Source: JAIRVZ01 sp031553755
GTDB lineage: Bacteria; Bacteroidota; Bacteroidia; Bacteroidales; Azobacteroidaceae
Direction of reading: 5' to 3'
NCBI GenBank assembly: GCA_031553755.1
Contig: JAVBKZ010000021.1
Coordinates: 1 to 64,000 of the forward strand
DNA: 64,000 nt
Below the pieces are notes generated by a model. It saw only the letters and a list, made by a program, of their open reading frames with translations. It had not been told where the DNA came from and did no database searches. Both the position numbers and the translations under genes were made by a program. This document shows positions 52,438-60,974 of the stretch, one piece after another; position 1 is the stretch's first letter; the number at the start of each line of letters is the position of its first letter.

Positions 52438-53454
52438 ATGGAGAATATAAATTGGTCGGATTTATCATTCGGCTACATGAAAACTGACTACAATGTCAGA
52501 TGTTATTACCGCAACGGTCAGTGGGGAGAATTAGAAGTTTCAGACTCTGAACATATCAATTTACACATGGCTGCTACTTGTTTGCATTATGGACAAGAAG
52601 CGTTCGAAGGATTGAAAGCGTTTAGGGGAAAAGACAGAAAAATCAGAATTTTCAGGATGCGTGAAAACGCTTTGCGTCTGCAATCGTCTTGTAATGGAAT
52701 TATGATGCAAGAACTTCCTGTAGAAATATTTGAAAATGCAGTTGTTGAGGCAGTAAAAAGAAACGAAAGATTTATTCCTCCTTGCGAAAGCGGAGCATCT
52801 TTATATATCCGTCCCCTTTTGATAGGAACAGGTGCTCAAGTGGGGGTTAAGCCAGCCAGTGAATATCTATTCGTAGTATTTGTGACTCCTGTAGGTCCAT
52901 ATTTTAAAGAAGGATTCAAAACTACTCCTGTTGGCATTTTCCGTGAATACGATAGAGCGGCGCCATTAGGAACCGGAACGTATAAAATCGGAGGAAATTA
53001 TGCTGCCAGTTTGGTTCCCGGACATAAAGCCCATGAAATGGGATATTCGGCAGCTTTGTATTTAGATGCAAAAGAAAAAAAATACATTGATGAATGTGGC
53101 CCGGCCAATTTCTTTGGAATAAAAAATAATACTTACATCACTCCGGAATCATCGTCAATTCTACCATCAATTACAAATAAAAGTTTGATGCAATTGGCCG
53201 AAGAAATAGGAATGAAGGTTGAACGTCGTCCGATTCCTATTGAAGAGTTAGCGACTTTCGAAGAAGCTGGAATGTGTGGTACTGCCGCCGTTATAAGTCC
53301 GATTCAACGTGTTGACGACGTAGACATGAAACAAACTTATGTTTTTTCTAAAGATGGCAATCCCGGCCCGATAAGTCAAAAATTATACAATAAATTAAGA
53401 GCGATACAATACGGGGAAGAAACCGATAAATACGGTTGGATTACGGTTCTTTAA
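52438..53454 (+). CDS. ilvE: Branched-chain amino-acid aminotransferase
   Basis: The 338-residue protein is a class IV PLP aminotransferase that makes or degrades valine, leucine and isoleucine using glutamate/2-oxoglutarate. The PLP lysine is K183 in TYKIGGNYAAS. The LHYGQEAFEGLKAFRG and ECGPANFFG segments are typical of the longer (type II) form. It stands alone with its own promoter. Its start is given by the ATG after the run AATTAAATAT. Confidence 0.95.
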   Translation: MENINWSDLSFGYMKTDYNVRCYYRNGQWGELEVSDSEHINLHMAATCLHYGQEAFEGLKAFRGKDRKIRIFRMRENALRLQSSCNGIMMQELPVEIFENAVVEAVKRNERFIPPCESGASLYIRPLLIGTGAQVGVKPASEYLFVVFVTPVGPYFKEGFKTTPVGIFREYDRAAPLGTGTYKIGGNYAASLVPGHKAHEMGYSAALYLDAKEKKYIDECGPANFFGIKNNTYITPESSSILPSITNKSLMQLAEEIGMKVERRPIPIEELATFEEAGMCGTAAVISPIQRVDDVDMKQTYVFSKDGNPGPISQKLYNKLRAIQYGEETDKYGWITVL

Positions 53455-53458
53455 TGGA

Positions 53459-53620
53459 TTTTAACCGCATAAGGCACAATAGGATACATAGAAATTATTA
53501 TGAGAATAAAGATTTTAGAACAATAAAGATAGATTTAGATTAAAAGACTTTAAGACTTGTCTTTTTGTCTTTGTTCTTTTGTCTAAAACCTTATGTATTC
53601 TATGTGCCTTATGTGGTTTA
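53459..53620. repeat. Complete CCGCATAAGGCACATA-family hairpin
   Basis: The outer arms TTAACCGCATAAGGCACA and TGTGCCTTATGTGGTTTA pair, as do inner arms around ATTTAGATTAAAAGAC. The right half is homologous to 18529-18667. This is the only copy in the window with both outer arms. It occupies nearly all of the 216-bp ilvE-TlpA junction. Confidence 0.8.
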
Positions 53621-53670
53621 ATTGTTCATGATTGTAAATTTAAGCGGTTGCTTAATAAATGAAATAAGTT

Positions 53671-55803
53671 ATGAAAAAAATAGGACTTGTTAGCTTGTTA
53701 ATAATGTTTGTTATCACAACATTCGCGCGTGAAATTGTAGTAGAAAAGCCATTGAACAGGTTTAACGCTTATAACAATGTTGTTATAGATAAAATTGTAT
53801 TGAATGACTCCGCGACAGTTTTGTACATGTCTGTTTATCATAGTCCTAAAGATTGGATCCGGATTGATACAAAAACTTATATTCGCGCCAATGGACAAAA
53901 ACATGTAGTGAAATCGGCTTTGGGTATTGAATTAGGCAAAGAGGTATATTCCGATAAAACAGGTCGGACGGCATTTACACTCGCGTTTGATCCGATCGAT
54001 CCCAAAACAAAAGAATTAGACTTTATTGAAAGTGATTGTGACGATTGTTTCAAAACGTGGGGAGTTCAATTGCAGGCAAATAAAATTAAACCAATCGAAA
54101 TTCCTAAAAAAATCAAAAATGAAGCCATCATCAAAGAAGATGGAAAATCGCTTGAAATTCCTGTGTTGAAATCCGGAATCGCGACCTTTAAAGGACAATT
54201 GGCAGGATATATTCCCGAATTGAATTGGAAGGTCAACGTTTATGTAAACAACCCTGTAACCGGTATCCAGGAAGAGAAAGAATGTATAGTAAACCAAAAT
54301 GGTAATTTTGAAATAAAAATACCTCTGGTAACAACTATGCAAGTGCTGTTTCGTTTGCCGTTCTATAACAAATACATCCTGCTTTCTCCTCAAAAAGAAT
54401 CTTCGGTTTATATTAACCTGGAGCAAAAAAATTGTCAGAGTATTAGAGATAAGGAACAAAAATGTCCTCCAACTAAATACATTTATTTTGGAGGAGCCAA
54501 CTCGTCTGTTAATAATCAGCTGGAAGACATTGGTTTAGATAAATACGAAAGAAGATTACATGATTTTCGTTCGGAAGATATTGTAGGAATGACTCCCGAA
54601 CAATACAAAGAATATATCCTGAATATAACCAATAAAATAATTGATGAATTATCTCAAAAAGGATTAACAAAAAAAGCGTTTGAATTGGCTTGTTTGGATA
54701 TCCGGTTTACAGCGATGCACGAATTGATGTTTGGCGTGTATAACCTGAGAAATGCATATTTGAAAGCAAATAAATTAGATCGCAGGGATCCCGCTCCCGA
54801 TTACAAAAATCCGGTTTTTGATGCGAATTATTACAGTTTCCTCAAAGATTTCTCTTTGAATAATCCGGTTTCTTTGTATAGTGAAATGTTTGGAAATGTC
54901 ATAAATTCTTGTAAATACATCAATCTTGAAGGATATCTTGTTCCTTCTTTCGAAGACTTATACAAGGTGTTGGTTGAGACAGGTAAATTATCTCAGGAAG
55001 AGAAAGAATTCCTTGATTACGCAAAACAAATGGGAGAAAAAGGGCAGGATATAATGGCTGAAAAAAGTGAAGGCGAAAAATTGAATTATCAGAAAAAAAT
55101 GACATCTATCATTACAAAATGCAATAAAGAGTTTACTGTATTTATGGAAAGATGGCAAAAAAAACGATCGACTTCGCAGTTTGCTGATATTCTGGGTACG
55201 CCCAACGGAATCGCGTTTGATTTGATGAAAACTCAAGCTTATTGCCGTAAATTTCAAGAATATACACCGTTAGAAGAAACTGAGTTGATTGAACTTAGTC
55301 AAATCAAAAATCCGTTTTTCTATCCGTATGTAAATGAAAAAAATAAGGAATTGTTGGCTGCAATAGAAAAAAATAAAGAAAAAAAAGGATACAATATCCA
55401 TGAAGTATCAGCAGAAAGAGGGGAAGAGGCTTTTACCGAAATCGTGAAAAAATTTGAGGGAAAAGTAATTTTGTTCGATTTTTGGGCAACTTGGTGTGGC
55501 CCTTGCCGTTCGGCGATGAAACAATTCGAACCTGCCAAAAAAGAACTCAAAGAAAAAGGCGTCGTTTTTATATACCTCACAGATGAATCTTCTCCGGTAG
55601 ATACTTGGAAAAATATGATTCCTGACATTTCGGGAGAACATTATAGGTTGACAAATAATCAATTTAAGGAATTAAGGGAAAAATATGGAGCAGACGGAGT
55701 TCCTTCATATTTGATTTTGGATAAAAAAGGAGAAAAAGTCTATTTTAAAGTCGGATTTGAAGGCCCTGATGCGATAAAAAATAAATTAGAATCTGTTTTG
55801 TAA
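53671..55803 (+). CDS. Periplasmic TlpA/thioredoxin-fold protein
   Basis: The 710-residue protein has a signal peptide (MKKIGLVSLLIMFVITTFA), a beta-rich N-terminal half (about 20-280) of the kind seen in Bacteroidota TlpA-family proteins, a helical middle (about 290-560) and a C-terminal thioredoxin domain (about 570-710). The redox motif WCGPC has C609 and C612 and sits in FDFWATWCGPC. It would reduce or isomerise disulfides in periplasmic proteins. Its large size and N-terminal extension are typical of the group, but the client is unknown. The gene for an aldo/keto reductase follows after 30 bp. Confidence 0.85.
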   Translation: MKKIGLVSLLIMFVITTFAREIVVEKPLNRFNAYNNVVIDKIVLNDSATVLYMSVYHSPKDWIRIDTKTYIRANGQKHVVKSALGIELGKEVYSDKTGRTAFTLAFDPIDPKTKELDFIESDCDDCFKTWGVQLQANKIKPIEIPKKIKNEAIIKEDGKSLEIPVLKSGIATFKGQLAGYIPELNWKVNVYVNNPVTGIQEEKECIVNQNGNFEIKIPLVTTMQVLFRLPFYNKYILLSPQKESSVYINLEQKNCQSIRDKEQKCPPTKYIYFGGANSSVNNQLEDIGLDKYERRLHDFRSEDIVGMTPEQYKEYILNITNKIIDELSQKGLTKKAFELACLDIRFTAMHELMFGVYNLRNAYLKANKLDRRDPAPDYKNPVFDANYYSFLKDFSLNNPVSLYSEMFGNVINSCKYINLEGYLVPSFEDLYKVLVETGKLSQEEKEFLDYAKQMGEKGQDIMAEKSEGEKLNYQKKMTSIITKCNKEFTVFMERWQKKRSTSQFADILGTPNGIAFDLMKTQAYCRKFQEYTPLEETELIELSQIKNPFFYPYVNEKNKELLAAIEKNKEKKGYNIHEVSAERGEEAFTEIVKKFEGKVILFDFWATWCGPCRSAMKQFEPAKKELKEKGVVFIYLTDESSPVDTWKNMIPDISGEHYRLTNNQFKELREKYGADGVPSYLILDKKGEKVYFKVGFEGPDAIKNKLESVL

Positions 55804-55833
55804 TTGTTGTTTTAATTGATAAAAAATATAGCC

Positions 55834-57021
55834 ATGAAAGCGGATAAAATCAACCGGAGAAATTTCCTTCGCCTCTCTGCGGTAGCAGGTGCAGGGGCTT
55901 TATTCTTACCTGAAAAGTCGCGTGCTTCAACAACGGAAACACCTGATGTAAAGCAAAAAATGCCGACTCGGATGTTGGGAAAAACAGGAATTGAACTTCC
56001 TATTTTGAGTATGGGAGTGATGCGCGCGGATAATCCGAGCGTATTGCGTGCCGCCTACAATTCGGGAATTTTTCATTTTGATACGGCTCATGGTTATCAA
56101 AAAGGTAAAAATGAAGAATTAGTTGGTACCTTTTTTAAAGATAAACCGAGGGAAACATATTTTATCGCGACTAAAGTTGAAGCCGGTTATCCTCTCAAAG
56201 ATAATTTCGAAACAGAAGTGGATGAAAAATTAGATTTGAGCCTAAAACGGTTACAAATGGGCTATGTCGATGTTTTTTATGCGCATGCTTTAAACAGGCC
56301 GGAAGAAGTGGCGGACGAGAGATGGATTGCTGCCTTGAAGAAAATTAAAGCGGAAGGAAAAGCGCGTTTTATAGGATTCTCTACCCACTCAAATAAAGTG
56401 GTTGCCCAAATTGACGCGGCTATCGAAGCCGGTATTTACGATGTTATTCTTCTCAGTTATAATTTCAAACTGAATGATTTGGAAGAAATAAACGCGGCAA
56501 TGGAAAGAGGTGTGAAAGCCGGAATCGGATTTGTGGGAATGAAAAGTATGACCGGAGGCGTGGAAGATGCCGAAGGAAAAAAAGTCATCAACGCGCGGGC
56601 TTGTCTGAAATGGGTTTGGCAAAACGAAAATATTACGACAATCATTCCCGGATTTTCTAATTACGATCAGTTGGACGAATGTCTCGCGGCGGTCAATAAC
56701 ATGCAATTAAGTACGGAAGAAAAAGAATACATTGCTTGGTTGCAAAAAGAAGAAATGATGTTCTGTCAACAATGCGAACGATGTGTATCTCAATGCAAAT
56801 CTCATCTCCCGATTCCGGATATTATGCGAGCTTATATGTACACCTATGGTTACAAATATCCGGCTTTGTCGAAAGAAACATTAGCGGAATTACAGTTGCC
56901 GAAAGATGTATGTGATGGTTGTGAAAGTTGTAAAGTCACTTGTCCATCAGGGTTCAATGTGGCAGAAAAGATTGCGGCCATCAAACCGGTAATGCAAATT
57001 CCGGATGTGTTTTTGGCTTGA
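55834..57021 (+). CDS. Tat-exported aldo/keto reductase with two 4Fe-4S clusters
   Basis: The start is the ATG at 55834; the open frame reaches back to a TTG at 55816. A twin-arginine signal with NRRNFLRLSAVAGAGA lies at the N-terminus. The AKR barrel (about 50-290) has GKTGIELPILSMG, FHFDTAHGY and IATKVE; the Tyr-type proton donor is in TAHGY. Behind it come two cysteine groups, CQQCERCVSQCK and CDGCESCKVTCP, that would bind 4Fe-4S clusters. It is likely an electron-linked oxidoreductase in the periplasm rather than an NADPH enzyme in the cytosol. Substrate unknown. Confidence 0.85.
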   Translation: MKADKINRRNFLRLSAVAGAGALFLPEKSRASTTETPDVKQKMPTRMLGKTGIELPILSMGVMRADNPSVLRAAYNSGIFHFDTAHGYQKGKNEELVGTFFKDKPRETYFIATKVEAGYPLKDNFETEVDEKLDLSLKRLQMGYVDVFYAHALNRPEEVADERWIAALKKIKAEGKARFIGFSTHSNKVVAQIDAAIEAGIYDVILLSYNFKLNDLEEINAAMERGVKAGIGFVGMKSMTGGVEDAEGKKVINARACLKWVWQNENITTIIPGFSNYDQLDECLAAVNNMQLSTEEKEYIAWLQKEEMMFCQQCERCVSQCKSHLPIPDIMRAYMYTYGYKYPALSKETLAELQLPKDVCDGCESCKVTCPSGFNVAEKIAAIKPVMQIPDVFLA

Positions 57022-57031
57022 TAGTTAAATT

Positions 57032-57082
57032 AGTTGACGAGTTAACAAGTTATAAGTCAGCATTAAACGTTAAACGTTAAAC
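57032..57082. repeat. AACTCGTC/AACTTGT and TTAAACG short-period repeats
   Basis: A reverse arm of the AACTTGTC family (TTGACGAGTTAACAAGTT) is followed by three TAAACGT octamers. It fills the 70-bp gap before the DUF6599-like gene. Confidence 0.65.
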
Positions 57083-57091
57083 AGTACTTAC

Positions 57092-57958
57092 ATGCGTATA
57101 TTAAAAATTTTAGTATTGTCTTTATTTTGTGGAGTCGCGTTTGCGCAAACGCCTCAGGAATTGAAATCTTATTTACCTAAAATCGCGGGTTGGACGATTT
57201 CTGATGAGGTGGAAGTTTTTAATCCGCAAAATCTTTTCGAAAGAATCAATGGAGCTGCTCCTTTATTTATTGAGAATAATTTCAGGGAAATGACTTCTTT
57301 ATTTTACGAAAAAGGAGATAATTATATCACACTTCAAATTTATCGTCACGCGACACCGATAGATGCGTTTGGAATGTATGTTTCCGAACGTTCGGAAGAT
57401 CTTCCGTTTTATCCTATCGGAGGAGAAGCGCAAGGAGATAATCTCGGATTGTATTTCTTTGTAGGAAATGTTTATGTGAAAATGTCCGGTACTGACGAAT
57501 CAGACGAAAGCGGACTTATTATGAGGAAAATCGCCAAAGACTTGGCAGATAAAATAGAACCTAATGCAACTTATCCTACAATGTTTTCCAAATTTCCGGA
57601 AAAAGAAAAAGTAAAATATTCAGAATTTTATACAACTTCTAATTATATCGGTCACGATTTCCTGAAAGGCGTTTATTCTTGCGATTATGGAAGTGAAGGC
57701 AATATTTATCAGGTATTTATCATAGATTCTAAAACGAAGGAAGATGCGCATAACACGCTTATGCAATATGTGAAATTTACCAAACAATCTGCAGATTTTT
57801 CAGAGGGGAAATTAATATTGAAAGATAAGTATAATGGAAATGTCTCTTGTTTTTGGAAAGGACAATATATTATTGGCATTTTTAATGAAACCGGACAAGA
57901 CGTACACGAAGACGCGTTGTTTGAAGAAATAACGAGACAGTTGACAGTGGAAAACTGA
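57092..57958 (+). CDS. Secreted DUF6599-like protein
   Basis: The 288-residue protein has a signal peptide (ILKILVLSLFCGVAFAQ). The following part, with GW...EVFNPQNLFERINGAAPLFIENNF and the QIYRHATPIDAFGMY segment, matches the uncharacterised DUF6599 family of Bacteroidota and related phyla. No catalytic motif can be named. Its last six codons (encoding QLTVEN) and the stop lie in the left arm of an intergenic hairpin. It is probably cotranscribed with the reductase gene upstream. Confidence 0.65.
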   Translation: MRILKILVLSLFCGVAFAQTPQELKSYLPKIAGWTISDEVEVFNPQNLFERINGAAPLFIENNFREMTSLFYEKGDNYITLQIYRHATPIDAFGMYVSERSEDLPFYPIGGEAQGDNLGLYFFVGNVYVKMSGTDESDESGLIMRKIAKDLADKIEPNATYPTMFSKFPEKEKVKYSEFYTTSNYIGHDFLKGVYSCDYGSEGNIYQVFIIDSKTKEDAHNTLMQYVKFTKQSADFSEGKLILKDKYNGNVSCFWKGQYIIGIFNETGQDVHEDALFEEITRQLTVEN

Positions 57959-58012
57959 TAACTGGATAGTTTCTGTTTAGATTCATTGTTAGTTGTCCAC
58001 TATCAACTGTCC
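57936..58012. repeat. Hairpin covering the end of the DUF6599-like gene (ACAGTTGATAGTGG family)
   Basis: Left arm GACAGTTGACAGTGGAAA (57936 onward) and right arm TAGTTGTCCACTATCAACTG (ending about 58010) pair with one or two mismatches. The left arm includes the last codons and stop of the preceding gene. Between the arms are AACTGATAACTG units. Confidence 0.7.
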
Positions 58013-58029
58013 TCTTAATAAATTTACTT

Positions 58030-58776
58030 ATGAAATTTTTAGGAATAATTCCGGCCCGATATGCATCAACTCGTTTCCCTGGGAAACCATTGGCAGATAT
58101 GTTAGGAATGCCAATGATACAACGAGTTTACGAACAAGTTGTTGGTGTGTTGGACGATGTTTGTGTTGCGACAGACGACCAACGTATCTTCGATGCGGTC
58201 GTTGCTTTTGGAGGAAAGGTAGTGATGACATCCGACCAACACCAAAGCGGTACAGACCGTTGTTATGAAGCCTTGACTAAAATCGGAGGAAACTTCGATG
58301 TCGTTGTCAACATACAAGGAGATGAGCCGTTTATTAAACCGGCTCAAATCAATTTATTACAATCTTGTTTTGAAGATGAAAAAACACAGATAGCTACACT
58401 TGTCAAGCCATTTCCTGAAAATTCGGAATTTGAAATTTTGTCTAACCCGAATACGCCCAAAGTTGTTTTAAATAATAACATGCAAGCGATGTATTTCAGT
58501 CGTTCCGTCATTCCATTTTTCAGGGGAAAAGATAATAAAGAGTGGGCAAAAAATCATATTTATTATAAACATATAGGTTTATACGCTTATAAATCAGATG
58601 TTTTGAAAAAAATAACAAATTTGCCTCAATCGGGTTTGGAAAAAACCGAATCGTTGGAGCAATTGCGTTGGTTGGAGAATGGATACACCATCAAAGTAGC
58701 CATAACTCACGAAGAAACAATAGGCATAGACACTCCCGAAGATTTGATTTCGGCAATCAATAAAATCAGAAAATAA
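58030..58776 (+). CDS. kdsB: 3-deoxy-manno-octulosonate cytidylyltransferase (CMP-Kdo synthetase)
   Basis: Activates Kdo with CTP for lipopolysaccharide core synthesis. The 248-residue length is standard. The N-terminal IIPARYASTRFPGKPL signature, QRVYEQ, the ATDD-type loop, NIQGDEPF and YKHIGLYAY are all characteristic. It shows that the cell is Gram-negative with Kdo-containing LPS. Start at the ATG after TTTACTT. Confidence 0.96.
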   Translation: MKFLGIIPARYASTRFPGKPLADMLGMPMIQRVYEQVVGVLDDVCVATDDQRIFDAVVAFGGKVVMTSDQHQSGTDRCYEALTKIGGNFDVVVNIQGDEPFIKPAQINLLQSCFEDEKTQIATLVKPFPENSEFEILSNPNTPKVVLNNNMQAMYFSRSVIPFFRGKDNKEWAKNHIYYKHIGLYAYKSDVLKKITNLPQSGLEKTESLEQLRWLENGYTIKVAITHEETIGIDTPEDLISAINKIRK

Positions 58777-58803
58777 CATTATATTTGCAAATAATTTAAA
58801 CCA

Positions 58804-58850
58804 TGGTCAACAGTCTTCGGTCAACAGACTATTGACAGTCGGCTGTAGAC
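58804..58850. repeat. GTCAACAGTCTTCGG short-period repeat
   Basis: Degenerate units (GGTCAACAGTC, GGTCAACAGAC, TTGACAGTC, CTGTAGAC) form a compact imperfect inverted repeat in the leader of the next gene. It makes the upstream part of the open frame before 58868 meaningless. Confidence 0.65.
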
Positions 58851-58867
58851 AAGAAATTAATATAAAA

Positions 58868-60076
58868 ATGTCAAAAGTACTTATTATTGGCGCCGGTGGC
58901 GTTGGAACGGTAGTGGCTCACAAAGTAGCTCAAAATCATGATGTATTTACAGATATTATGTTGGCAAGTCGTACTCTTCCCAAATGTGACGCGATTGCTG
59001 ACGCAATAGGCACTAAGTACGGAAATAAGAAAATACAAACGGTTAAGGTTGATGCCGATAATGTTCCTGAATTAGTCGCATTATTAAAGCAATTTCAACC
59101 TGAACTTGTAATCAATGTGGCGCTTCCATATCAGGATTTAACCATCATGGACGCTTGTTTGGAAGCCGGGGTGAATTATCTTGATACAGCCAATTATGAA
59201 CCATTGGATGAAGCTAAGTTCGAATATAAATGGCAATGGGCTTATCAGGAAAAATTCAAAGCTGCCGGATTAACAGCCATTTTAGGTTGTGGATTTGATC
59301 CGGGAGTAAGCGGAATTTATACAGCTTATGCAGCGAAACATTATTTTAGCGAAATGCAATATTTAGATATAGTTGACTGCAATGCCGGAGACCACGGTAA
59401 AGCGTTTGCTACTAACTTCAATCCTGAAATCAATATTCGTGAAGTTACTCAAAAAGGAAAATATTGGGAAAACGGACAATGGGTTCTTACGGAACCACAC
59501 GAAATTCACAAACCATTGAATTATCCGAATATCGGACCTAAAGAATCGTATGTTATTTATCATGAAGAATTGGAATCTTTGGTAAAAAACTATCCGACTT
59601 TAAAACGGGCTCGTTTTTGGATGACTTTCGGACAAGAATATTTAACGCACTTGCGCGTGATTCAAAACATCGGAATGGCCCGCATCGATTCGGTCATGTA
59701 TAACGGAGTAGAAATCGTTCCTATTCAATTCTTGAAAGCAGTATTGCCAAATCCCGGTGATTTGGGCGAAAATTATACCGGAGAAACTTCCATTGGTTGT
59801 CGTATCAAGGGATTAGACAAGAATGGAAAAGAAACTACATATTACGTTTACAATAACTGTCAACACGAAGAAGCGTACAAAGAAACCGGATCACAAGGAG
59901 TTAGCTACACAACCGGAGTTCCGGCAATGATTGGAGCCATGATGTTTGTAAAAGGATTGTGGAAAAAACCGGGAGTTTTCAATGTGGAAGAGTTTGATCC
60001 GGATCCGTTTATGGAACAACTCAACAAACAAGGTTTACCCTGGCACGAAGTTTTTAATGAAGATTTGGAAGTTTAA
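58868..60076 (+). CDS. Carboxynorspermidine dehydrogenase (saccharopine dehydrogenase family)
   Basis: The start is the ATG at 58868 (MSKVLIIGAGGVGTVV). An open frame reaches 12 codons further up, but those are repeat sequence. The Rossmann NAD(P) motif GAGGVG opens the protein, followed by VINVALPYQD, LDTANYEP and GCGFDPGVSG, which fit the LYS9-like/carboxynorspermidine dehydrogenase group. That enzyme condenses an aldehyde and a diamine in the bacterial norspermidine/spermidine pathway. The partner decarboxylase (nspC) is not in the window. Confident for family, moderate for exact reaction. Confidence 0.85.
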   Translation: MSKVLIIGAGGVGTVVAHKVAQNHDVFTDIMLASRTLPKCDAIADAIGTKYGNKKIQTVKVDADNVPELVALLKQFQPELVINVALPYQDLTIMDACLEAGVNYLDTANYEPLDEAKFEYKWQWAYQEKFKAAGLTAILGCGFDPGVSGIYTAYAAKHYFSEMQYLDIVDCNAGDHGKAFATNFNPEINIREVTQKGKYWENGQWVLTEPHEIHKPLNYPNIGPKESYVIYHEELESLVKNYPTLKRARFWMTFGQEYLTHLRVIQNIGMARIDSVMYNGVEIVPIQFLKAVLPNPGDLGENYTGETSIGCRIKGLDKNGKETTYYVYNNCQHEEAYKETGSQGVSYTTGVPAMIGAMMFVKGLWKKPGVFNVEEFDPDPFMEQLNKQGLPWHEVFNEDLEV

Positions 60077-60093
60077 CTAAAAATATAATCAGG

Positions 60094-60336
60094 ATGGAAT
60101 TCTTATTCTTTTTATTGATTGGAGCCATTTCAGGATGGTTAGCCGGACAGTTATTCAAAGGTTCCGGATTTGGTTTGCTTGGCAATATTGTTGTCGGAGT
60201 AGTTGGAAGTATAGTCGGTGGTTGGCTTGCCGGTAAATTAAAAATTGGAGGCGATGGTTTATTGTGGCAGATTGTGATTGCGGTAGCCGGAGCTTGGGTA
60301 ATTTTATTTATCGTAGGCATATTTAAAAAGAAGTAA
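60094..60336 (+). CDS. GlsB/YeaQ/YmgE-family small membrane protein
   Basis: The 80-residue protein has three hydrophobic segments rich in Gly (LIGAISGWLAGQL, LLGNIVVGVVGSIVGGWLAG, IVIAVAGAWVILFIVGIF) and ends in a KKK tail. This is the 'transglycosylase-associated'/GlsB family, linked to stress responses. It lies 17 bp after the dehydrogenase gene and may be cotranscribed. No precise function is known. Confidence 0.85.
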   Translation: MEFLFFLLIGAISGWLAGQLFKGSGFGLLGNIVVGVVGSIVGGWLAGKLKIGGDGLLWQIVIAVAGAWVILFIVGIFKKK

Positions 60337-60366
60337 AAATAGAATTCATCCCGACTGTTTTTATTG

Positions 60367-60459
60367 AACACTGGGTATAAGGAGTTTATTTCACTATTGA
60401 CTCATCACTTGATGTCAGAATTCCATTCTGTGAATAGTTACTCCGTGTAACCCAGTGCT
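60367..60459. repeat. Diverged CACGGAGTAAAAGGAG-family hairpin
   Basis: Outer arms ACACTGGGTATAAGGAGTTT and AGTTACTCCGTGTAACCCAGTG pair over most of their length, with one arm of the ACACTGGGT type instead of ACACGGAGT. It lies between the glsB-like and bcp genes. Confidence 0.7.
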
Positions 60460-60515
60460 TAAAGTCTATTGAGAATGTTTATCTAATTTTTGGGTTGTAA
60501 AAAAGTATTATAAAA

Positions 60516-60968
60516 ATGAATATAGGAGATAAAATTCCCGAAATATTAGGGAAAGATCAAAACGGAAACGAAATCAAAGCCTCTGATTATAAAGGGAAAA
60601 AATTGGTGCTTTATTTTTATCCCAAAGACAATACTTCTGGATGTACCGCCGAAGCATGTAGTTTGCGCGATGGTTATGCTGAATTGCGCAAAGCCGGGTA
60701 TGAAATTTTAGGCGTAAGCGTAGACGATGAAAAGTCTCACAGGAAATTTATAGAAAAACAAAATTTACCTTTTAACCTGATTGCGGATACAGAAAAAAGT
60801 TTAGTTGAAAAATTCGGAGTTTGGGGAGAAAAAAGTATGTATGGTCGCAAATATATGGGAACATTCAGAACTACATTTTTGATAAATGAAAATGGAATTA
60901 TAGAAAAAATTATCGAACCAAAACAAATAAAAACCGGCGATCATGCCAATCAAATATTAAATCATTAA
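60516..60968 (+). CDS. bcp: Thioredoxin-dependent peroxiredoxin (BCP/PrxQ type)
   Basis: The 150-residue protein reduces hydroperoxides. C43 is the peroxidatic Cys in KDNTSGCT and C48 the nearby resolving Cys of the atypical two-Cys PrxQ/BCP form. The gene is six bases from recA and probably in one transcript with it. Confidence 0.93.
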   Translation: MNIGDKIPEILGKDQNGNEIKASDYKGKKLVLYFYPKDNTSGCTAEACSLRDGYAELRKAGYEILGVSVDDEKSHRKFIEKQNLPFNLIADTEKSLVEKFGVWGEKSMYGRKYMGTFRTTFLINENGIIEKIIEPKQIKTGDHANQILNH

Positions 60969-60974
60969 ATAAAT

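Noticed and set aside
55816..55833. Earlier start of the aldo/keto reductase at 55816
   Set aside because: It would start from TTG and put six residues before a normal Tat signal that begins at the ATG at 55834.
58832..58867. Earlier start of the carboxynorspermidine dehydrogenase
   Set aside because: The extra codons are repeat sequence and precede the usual MSKVLIIGAGG start of the Rossmann fold.
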